Of a DNA stretch of 64,000 nucleotides, positions 56,745-64,000 are shown piece after piece. Made by a program: the position numbers and the translations under genes. The notes below the pieces were generated by a model. It was not told the origin of the DNA and made no database searches. It worked only from the letters and a program-made list of their open reading frames with translations. Position 1 is the stretch's first letter. Each line of letters starts with the position of its first letter. The stretch lies in assembly GCF_052857255.1 (NCBI RefSeq), contig NC_135502.1, positions 154,552,599 through 154,616,598 of the forward strand. The letters are read 5' to 3'. The stretch comes from Amblyomma americanum. Its lineage: Eukaryota > Arthropoda > Arachnida > Ixodida > Ixodidae.

Positions 56745-57065
56745 TTACGGGCTCCCCTTCTTTTCCCACAGGCGGCTCGTCCGCTGTTTCGCCACTCCGC
56801 TTGCCGGCGTCAAGGCGCCGCTGGCGAATGGGGCACGGGATAGAGCGTCAGCTACCACGTTAGTGCTCCCCTTTCGATACTGCACCGAACAGTCGTAATG
56901 CTGTATCAGGAGAGCCCAGCGCGCCAGCCGACCCGCAGGCTCGCAGAGCCGCATCAGCCAACTGAGCGCACTGTGGTCTGTCTGCACCACAAACTGCGTT
57001 CCGTCACGGTAGACGTCGAATTCGCGCAGTGCAAACACGATGGCGATGCACTCCTTCTGGGTCAA
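56745..57065 (-). pseudogene. RNase H domain remnant
   Basis: Reads TQKECIAIVFALREFDVYRD, VQTDHSALSWL and VADALSRAPF in one open frame, the usual C-terminal two thirds of a gypsy RNase H with the TDH and ADALSR motifs. Confidence 0.8.
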
Positions 57066-57237
57066 GGATTAATTCCTTTCCGAGGGCAGCAACGGGCGGC
57101 TGGCAAAAAGCCAGCGGTTGCAGCACGCCATCTAATCCTGTAGAACTGCTCCTAAACCCAGATAGCTGACGTCCGTCTGGACTACGAACTGTCTGGACAG
57201 GTCGGGTTGCCTGAGCTGCGCTGTCTCGACAATGGCA

Positions 57238-58366
57238 CTAGACAGGAGGCGAAAGGATCGCTCTTGCTCGGGCCCTCATCACCACGTGGCAGTCTTTCTT
57301 ATTAGCTTGGTCAAGGGAGCCTGCACGCCGGCACAGGCGGGATGGACGACCGATAGAAATTGGCCATTCCCAGAAAACGGTGGAGGCCGCGTATGTTCTT
57401 GGACACGGGAAACTCGAGTATGGCTCGGAGTTTCTCCGCATCTGGCTCAATAGAGCCCTCGGACAGCGTGAACCGTAGCAAATGAACTCGGGTCCGCGTT
57501 ATTTGGGCGCTCGCAGGATTAAGAGTCATCCCAGCAGCCCAAATCCTCTCGAGGAAGTCGGCAATGTGGCCTAAGTGTTCATCGAAGGTTCGTGACTATA
57601 TCACGATATCTTACATGTAGCACATGGCGTGGTACCATTTCGCTTTCCCTGGGACGCGGTCCATGAGCCCCTGAAAAGTCGCAGGGCCATTGCAGAGACC
57701 AAAGGGCATGCTAGTGAACTCAAACAGCCCTCTGTGGCAAGTGAATGCGGTCATATACCGGTCAGCGTCCACTATCTGGACCTGTAGGTAACCTTTCGAG
57801 GCATCTAGCGTAGAAAAATACTGAGCACTGCCCAGGTTTCCTAAGATTGAACGGATTGTCCGGAGCGGATAGGCATCCTTGCCAGGCACCGCAATCAGGC
57901 GGCGATAATCCACACACAAACGGTGGCTGCCATTTTTCTTAGGCACCAACACAACCGGAGAGGCCCAAGCGCTGGATGAACGACGGATAATGTCCGCCGA
58001 CAGCAACTCATCCTGCAACCCATCGATCATCTTCCTTTTTGCCAGGCTTACGGGTCTGTGGTTGCACTTCAAAGGAAGCGCATCTCTGGTGTGGATCTTG
58101 CGGATCACTAAAGTAGTACAGCCAGGTTGATCTTTGAAGAGCTCCTCCTGATGCAACAGTGCTATCAAACGAGCCTTCTGTCTGTTATCCAACGTCACCG
58201 CGAAGGCGGCCAGTGGATGTGGTGCCGGGTCGCGCCGCGCCGCTCTCGGTCTCAAAGGGGAGCGTGAACGACGGAACGCTCGACACAAGGGCTTGGCCCT
58301 GGTCGCTGAGCGTGGCACTCTCCGAATGCCTTCACTGCGCAGGCAGTTATTGATGCCGGTAGGCAC
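57238..58366 (-). pseudogene. reverse transcriptase remnant with active-site stop
   Basis: 58366-57611 holds SSAWASPVVLVPKKNG, CVDYRRL, YFSTLDASKGYLQV and MPFGLCNGPATFQ in one frame, ending with CYM then a stop then DIVI, so the YxDD motif is interrupted by TAA. 57529-57311 continues with the thumb region (SEGSIEPDAEKLRAILEFPV and GLHRFLGMANFYR). Confidence 0.85.
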
Positions 58367-58370
58367 ATGA

Positions 58371-58770
58371 ACGGCATCAGCTGAGAAAATGGTCCGTCGT
58401 GATAGCCGCCATTCGCAATGTCGACCACAATCCCTGTTTTAAAAATAAAGTCTCTTCCGAAAATCATGGGCACACTGAGTCCTGAGAGGTGGATGAAACA
58501 CATGCGTCTCGTCCGGTCTCCCCACCTGACAGTCAGCCTCGCGGCGCCAGGCGAATGGGCTACGGCTTTCGCAAGGTTCAATGCCGTACGGTAGTCCCGC
58601 AAGCGCACCGAGTGCTTTTGCAAGTGACACAACACCTCTTCATTGAACAAGGGAGCACTAGCTCCCGCATCCAGTAACACTAAAAATTCGCGGCCACCAA
58701 TGGTGACTGGAATAAACGGCACATGCGCTCTAGCAAGGCAGCTTGCTCTGTACGCTGAGGGAATCGGCAA
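58371..58770 (-). pseudogene. aspartic protease (retropepsin-like) remnant
   Basis: Reads PVTIGGREFLVLLDAGASAP, with DAG in place of the usual DTG or DSG, then VPMIFGRDFIFKTGIVVDI (the ILGxDFL-type segment). Open for about 130 codons. A short frame change leads into the RT part. Overlapping numbering with RT is avoided by ending it at 58371. Confidence 0.75.
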
Positions 58771-59206
58771 AAACCGGGCCGGTCGTCCCTTTACGACCGA
58801 CCCCGCCGCCGTTTTCCTGCCTCACTGGAGGCATGGCCACGGCGCATTCTATAAGTGTCCCCACTCTTCCCAGCGGAAACAGCGCACACCGCCTAGCACT
58901 TGGTCGCGGGAAAATGCCGCCTCTCCCTTCCTGGGTCCGCCCGCTGCACGGCTAAATGGCCTGCTCTTTCCAGTTTGCCCCTCGGCTGTGCGTGGAGCGC
59001 TTGGCGTCCCTCGGCTCGCGGTTCAGAAAACGGTGCAACGCAGGCTCTCCGCCTCCTGTACTTCGTTTTGCCCGCAAACGGCTGCTAAGGCAGGTTGTGC
59101 GGGTGGTCGAGAGTGGGGTAAGGGCATGGCTCCTCTCCACTTGCGAAGGCATCACGAACACGGCAGGCAAGGCTCTTAGTTCGATAAGCGGCGCGTGGCT
59201 TTCAGA
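58771..59206 (-). pseudogene. gag remnant (zinc knuckle only)
   Basis: Only about 430 bp separate the 5' LTR from protease, too short for a gag. Minus-strand VRCFRWEEWGHL then a stop (near 58890-58850) looks like a CCHC knuckle with the second Cys lost. The capsid region appears deleted. Confidence 0.5.
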
Positions 59207-60311
59207 TGTGGGTTTTTTGTGGGCAGAGGCCACTAACAAGCGCGGTTTCGGGCGTCGCGCGAGCCAAGTGCCCCGATGAGCCGTCCCCACACGCAACCTT
59301 GGGCACCGCTGCGACGCACTCAACCTCTGCAGAGAGGAGAGGAACTCGCCGCCAAGACACGAGCCTCCAACTTCACGAAGGAGACGTTTATTCACGCCGT
59401 CCTCCACCGGTACACAGACTCAACAGTCACCCCATTCCGGGGCGCGCGAGGAGAAAAGCTCCGATGCGCGCTCGGAGCGACAAGAGTAATGCGCGCCGCT
59501 AGCACGCCGCTGCAGGAGATTGTCGCCGCGGCAGTGCCGTGATCTCTCTCGTGTCGGCCGTTGGGCCGTTTGCGAGAGAAAGTGGGCAGTTAGCGCAAGG
59601 TGCGCCTGCCGGAGGTCGCTGGTACCCTGGACAGGCTGGAGCCGCTGCGGGTCGAGGACCCGTGCTGGCGAGATGGAGTACGTGTAGGGCTCCGGAATAA
59701 TTTCGACCAACTGCGGATCTTTAACGTGCACTGACATCGCATAGCACACGGGCGCTTTAGCGTTTTTTTTTATGGAGGAAAAACGCTAAAGCGCCCGTGT
59801 GCTGTGCGATGTCAGTGCACGTTAAAGATCCCCAGGTGGTCGAAATTATTCCGGAGCCCTCCACTACGGCACCTATTCTTCCTTTCTTCTTTCACTCCCT
59901 CCTTTATCCCTTCCCTAACGGCGCGGTTCAGGTGTCCAAAGATATATGAGACAGATACTGCGCCATTTCCTTTCCGCCAAAAAAAAAACAATTATTATTA
60001 TATTGTCCGAAAGGCAAAGGTCGGACAGACAGTAGCGCACACACCTTACGTTGTCTCGGAGGAGCCTCTCTCTGTGCTCTGCTCGGACTGTCGCACGGCG
60101 CGCGGCCGCCCAAGCGGGTCCCGAATTCCCATCAAAATGCGCCAATGGCAAAGGCCCTTGGGAAGTCGGGGCGGGGCTGCGGCCGAATGACAGTGATTAG
60201 TCACCCAGCCGCATCTCCGTCGCCTGAGGCGGGAGAAAGGGAAAGAGGAGAACAGCGCGCGATGCCGGAAACTGCCGCGCAAAGGCAACGCGGCAAGCCC
60301 GTATTCCCACA
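59207..60311 (-). repeat. 5' LTR (with SINE insertion)
   Basis: 1105 bp, of which about 325 bp is inserted SINE sequence; the remainder aligns with the 3' LTR. It starts at TGTGGG (59207, internal side) and ends CCCACA (60311). Confidence 0.9.
59674..60000. repeat. head-to-head tick SINE pair inside the 5' LTR
   Basis: A minus-strand partial copy (about 59674-59770) and a plus-strand copy (about 59772-60000) meet at an AT-rich centre (GCGTTTTTTTTTATGGAGG). Both carry the CACGGGCGCTTTAGCG and GTGCACTGACATCGCA body in opposite orientation. The plus copy continues into CTTCTTTCACTCCCTCC and GATATATGAGACAGATACTG and an A-rich ATTATTATTATA tail. LTR sequence resumes exactly after it. Confidence 0.85.
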
Positions 60312-60315
60312 AGCT

Positions 60316-61029
60316 TTTGAGGAAACTTTCGTTCAATAACGCGCCAGCCAGTGCATGCGCGCTCATTTGTACCGAGATACCGGATTGTCGGCCATATCGT
60401 GGACAATTGGCGCCATCTGGTGCCACCACCGTGATTCTTGTTTGAACGTCTGTTCATCTCGCGGCGGCAGCAATCTTTAGGGCCGGGCTGCACGCGCTAG
60501 AAATCTCTCAGACTAAAAATCTTGTGCCTTCGCAATGTCGTTATGTCGAGAAGTAATTAAAAAATCATTTATGTTAGTACCTCTTCTCTTGACGACATTT
60601 GAAAGAATACTTGGAACAGCAACCAACGAGAAGCTTTGAAACACCTCTGAGCCTTACTGGAGCACCTATGGATGCCGTGTAGCCCTGGTAGACCAAACCG
60701 TGACGGAAACCTACGTGTCAAAGGGATTCCTGCAATAAAATGGCTGTGTGACATCGATTGAGTTTGCAAACTTTCAGACCTTTGAGGTCGCTCCCTGTGA
60801 CCACCATCATGGGATGGCATGATGTAGGATGTACACTTACTCTGGCTTTATCTCTCTAAATAAGCATGGACAACTTCTAGAAGCAATAACAGCAACTGTT
60901 TTTGCTCTGGGAGAAAAAATTAAACTTCTTTCATTTCATCGGCACCACTGTGCCTTGAAAAGATACGTCAATTATGACTATGCTGATGTATGATACTCTG
61001 ATGACAAACGTCCTCTTTTAAATAAAATT
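60316..61029. other. no supported gene
   Basis: GC-rich for the first 170 bp, then AT-rich; short frames only. Confidence 0.4.
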
Positions 61030-61255
61030 ATGGATGTGGCGCTCGGCTGCTTGCTCGAAAGACGCGGGTTCGATCCCGGCCGCGGCGGTCGAATTTCGAT
61101 GGAGGCTAAATTCTTGAGGCCCGTGTACTGTGCGATGTCAGTGCACGTTAAGGAACCCCAGGTGGTCAAAATTTCCGGAGCCCTTCACTACGGTGTCCTT
61201 CATAGCCTGAGTTGCTTTGGGACGTTAAATCCCCATAAACCAATCCAAACCAAAA
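61030..61255 (+). repeat. Ruka-type tRNA SINE
   Basis: GTGGCGCTCGGCTGCTTGCT, box B (GGGTTCGATCCC), GGCCGCGGCGGTCGAATTTC, GTGCGATGTCAGTGCACGTT, CCCAGGTGGTCAAAATTTCC and a CCATAAACCAATCCAAACCA tail. The best-preserved copy in the window, though the box A region is damaged. Confidence 0.9.
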
Positions 61256-61503
61256 TGATGGATGAAACCAATTTACCTGAAAGGTATTCAAATCAAATCA
61301 ATTTTTACACCGTAACAAAAGAACTTACGACAAAGACAGGTAAAAGCTGTGAGAAACAGCTTAAGGAGTCCTGACCCCCTTAGGCCACCGGTAGCTTAGA
61401 AGCGTGCGGCTAAGGAGGTACTATACACTTGACCGCATGAGTAAAGCAAAATTGTTCGAACAGGAAAGCACCAGGCTAAAAAGAAATTCAGTGTATGGCA
61501 TCA

Positions 61504-62031
61504 TTATGCAAACATTTCACGCAGCTGTTTTGGTTTTATAACAGATATGTAAATGTTAGTTTCTTTTATTATGCGATTTAGAAGTGTGGGCAGCAGAAAT
61601 TTCAGCATTTGATTTACATAATTCGGTCCGCATTTGGCGACGTACCACACATCGGGATGGCGAACATTATAAACAGGGAAGTTCTCCACTAGCCGTGCTA
61701 ACCTTGTTATGGCATCATTATTTTTAACTAAACATAAATTTTTCATGCGACATACGTTTTAGTCATACATTGTTGAAACCTGAATTATGTGGTCCTTCTT
61801 GAATAAACCTGCAGGGTGCGAGCGGTATGGGATTTTACAGGCTAGGCGTGAAGCTCTTTTTGGTAAGATGGAAAGTTTACTATTATTTCCAGCTGTTCTT
61901 GTTGACCACACAATAAACGCGTAACTTAATAAAGAAGAAAATAAAGCATTATATTTGAGTGTGTTAACCGACGTTGGGAAGAAGAAGCAATGCCAGCGCA
62001 TAATGCCTGTTGTCCTAGCTAGTTTATTATA
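61504..62031 (-). pseudogene. LINE ORF C-terminal relic
   Basis: Minus-strand frames give RWHCFFFPTSVNTLKYNALF and SLLSYAFIVW (about 62000-61900), then PKRASRLACKIPYRSH, and, after a frame change, RLARLVENFPVYNVRHPDVW and KPKQLREMFA before a stop (61504). The Y/W-containing SLLxYxxxVW motif followed by a KRAxR segment is typical of the region after RT in CR1/jockey-like LINEs. Confidence 0.65.
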
Positions 62032-62107
62032 ATAAAGTTCACGTGATGATCCAATGTCATATTTTGTGTAGAAGAACTGCAGATTGGGCTAGTTGGTGAT
62101 GCATAGT

Positions 62108-62240
62108 GGTGGTTCGACAGCGCAACAGCACACACAGACCAAGTAGGAGACGAGACACACAAACCAGCGCTGAATCAGCGCTGGTTTGTGTGTCTCGTCT
62201 CCTACTTGATCTGTGTGTGCTGTTGCGCTGTCAAACCACC
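62108..62240. mobile_element. near-perfect hairpin (foldback) element, 65-bp arms
   Basis: 62108-62172 and 62174-62240 are reverse complements with only two mismatches seen; the arms run from GGTGGTTCGACAGCGCAACA to CAGCGCTGA at the centre with almost no loop. The 5' flank carries TTGGGCTAGTTGG, as at the 19.8-kb hairpin. Confidence 0.9.
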
Positions 62241-64000
62241 ATCATATTTTGTATTGTATTATTTTGTTTGTATTGTGCATTGTTTCTACCACAACGGCTA
62301 AAGGCATAGTGCACGTGCTCTGGAGAAGTGTAATCTGTGCAGGTCTCTTCTTCAGTAGCGCTTGGTATGGATAAGTGTTGTTGATATCATGTTAGAATAT
62401 CCATTAACGTTGATGCATTCTTCTGAGCCAGCATAACACAAAACGAATTACTCAGCTCGTGCAAAAACTGAGCACCCAGCGGCACTTAATGAGAACTTGA
62501 GATAATCTGTGCTATTTTATTCTCCTATAGCAGAACTGTTGCTACAAAACGTGGTCTCACCTCAGATCTTTGCTACACACCATCATACGGTACCCGAATG
62601 ATTTTGCACTCCGCTATAACAGAAGCATGGTAGTAGTTACTTTGATGAAATATGCTACCCATACGCGGAAGGTGACTGCCATGTCCTTCATGCTAGTGCA
62701 GCCAGTGAATAAACATCAACTAAGATTGAGGAAAACTTGCTGGACAACAGGTTTGTTTTTATACCACTTCATATTTCTTCGTTCTTTTACTAAAGCACTG
62801 GCTCGCATCCTTCACTTGTGAGAGATCAACTTTCAGCATCACGGTTTTTAATATTATCTTCAAATGATGCTGCACACCCTGAGTTATTATAATGGTAAGA
62901 AGTTCTAAAGAGTATGCTTTTTTGGCTACTTGGTTGTCACACGCTTTGCAGGTTTACAGCAAGAAAATTGAAGGAAAATGAGGAATAGACTACGCGCGCG
63001 GTATCTGGCCAATGGATGTTTATTGAAATATTTCAGTTAAGTTTAATAGAACGTGTTTTAAAATAATCCTGTTGTCGGATAGCACCAGTGTCGTCAGTTC
63101 TTTTATGTCCTTCGTTTTTATTGCGTTAATTCTACAAGCTGTAAAACGTTTTCTATTGCCAAGAGGATACATGCCATATTTATGTACAAAGTTTCATGCG
63201 ACACGGTCTACTGATCAGCTGCAATTGAGCGCTGATGACAGTTTTCGAAAACAATTGGCACTCGAAAGCTTGGAAAAGCTTATCGCTTTATGGAAGACTA
63301 CAGTGCTCCTATCTGTGGTTTAAAAGTGAACCCGCTGCCCATCACTTCATCTAGCGAGTGCAACCTCCTAGTCCTGCGATATACCCGAGTTACAATTCAA
63401 CGGCTGTAAATATATCAGTAAATGGCACCAAATGGATTGCAAGGTGACCCAGGGACATATTCCTCTACTGTTGCAAGCCTACGCAGGTAATAGCGAAGCC
63501 GAAACGAAGAAGCCCAAAAACACAAGCGCATGGAGTGAGTTGTCTGGCACAAATTATTTATGAATGTTATAGCTACCGGTACAAGGACACCGCCAGAAAG
63601 CAAGCGTCCCTCGTTATGGTGTCCCTTTATACCGACTCGCTCGCTCTGTTTCAAAGCACGCGCAATCGCGCAAGCCCACAGCCAAAGCGTTGCGGCGGAG
63701 AAAGTAAAGAAGAAAGCAAACAAAGGGTGGGTAGAGTGGGCGCACGAGATGACGTCAATCTTGTTTACACAGAATGCGACGAGAGGGCCTCTCAAATCAT
63801 GCATTTCTCTACGGTCCCCAGCAGTGAGGAACTAACTAAAGAGAAGACTTTCGTGTCCTCAGTGCGGTGGCAGAAGTGACTTCCGAATTTAGGCTTAAAT
63901 GTTAGAGCCCTTCGGGCCACTATCAAGAAATGGAGGGAGAGGGGAGGGTGAAATTTCGAATAACTATAAGAGGCAAAAAAATTATACACGCTAGAGTGGA
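62241..64000. other. no supported gene
   Basis: AT-rich, short frames. 63415-63880 has overlapping frames of 90-130 codons on both strands without recognisable motifs. Confidence 0.4.

Larger units (their letters stand above)
52385..60315 (-). mobile_element. Ty3/gypsy LTR retrotransposon, near complete but inactive
   Basis: Bounded by AGCT target duplications (52385-52388 and 60312-60315). The 3' LTR is 52389-53178 and the 5' LTR 59207-60311; on the element strand they start TGTG and end CCCACA. A purine tract (AAGGAGAGGAAGA) lies at the internal edge of the 3' LTR. The internal order on the minus strand is a gag remnant, protease, RT, RNase H, integrase, then about 2 kb without a recognised gene. 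This domain order is that of Ty3/gypsy. Gag is almost absent (about 430 bp between LTR and protease) and pol is broken by stops and frame changes. No clear tRNA primer-binding site was recognised next to the 5' LTR. Confidence 0.85.

Overview
This is a eukaryotic nuclear window with no bacterial or viral gene layout: coding signal comes as short exons with GT/AG junctions, and most of the sequence is transposon debris. The repeats point to a hard tick (Ixodidae, probably a metastriate genus). There are several copies of a tRNA-derived SINE with the Ruka-type body (GTGCGATGTCAGTGCACGTT), RTE-type LINEs with ATC-rich 3' tails, I-like LINEs, Ty3/gypsy elements and hairpin foldback elements. The species cannot be named from the sequence alone.

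Layout. 1-9 kb holds a SINE fragment, a THAP zinc-finger relic (minus), an in-frame 117-bp coding repeat, a decayed CACTA/EnSpm (TNP2-like) transposase (3.74-5.77 kb) and a LINE reverse-transcriptase relic. 9-12 kb holds the best intact gene candidate: a three-exon SGNH/GDSL-type hydrolase (10023-11489) with every junction in phase 0 and all three catalytic blocks visible, plus an unassigned divergent reading frame. 12.8-24.8 kb holds a TA-flanked MITE family (two copies), a 62/124-bp higher-order tandem array, an RT/RNase H LINE relic broken by a hairpin element, a SINE and a Ty3/gypsy relic. 28.3-29.3 kb is a three-copy, ~310-bp tandem repeat.

31-45 kb is best read as one decayed gene on the plus strand, a BEN-domain protein with a BEND5-like N-terminal exon. 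Its exon phases still fit together, but several 1-bp frameshifts break it. Its introns hold a MITE-inside-LINE-inside-MITE nest (36160-37871), a ~0.9-kb tandem duplication that copies one exon, a 375-bp foldback element, and a 4.4-kb inverted-repeat complex whose arms are circularly permuted. 46.5-49.5 kb is a nearly full-length but broken RTE LINE (minus) with a tRNA-like sequence in its 5' leader. 49.5-52.4 kb is old degenerate repeat sequence.

52385-60315 is an almost complete Ty3/gypsy LTR retrotransposon on the minus strand. It has TG...CA LTRs, a 4-bp target duplication (AGCT), protease, RT, RNase H and integrase remnants, an almost deleted gag, a stop codon in the RT active site, and a head-to-head SINE pair inserted in its 5' LTR. 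The last 4 kb hold a Ruka-type SINE, a LINE C-terminal relic and a near-perfect 65-bp-arm hairpin. I found no convincing new defence, toxin or metabolic system. The novel-looking material is structural (permuted inverted repeat, higher-order array, nested insertions) plus the two host-type genes.
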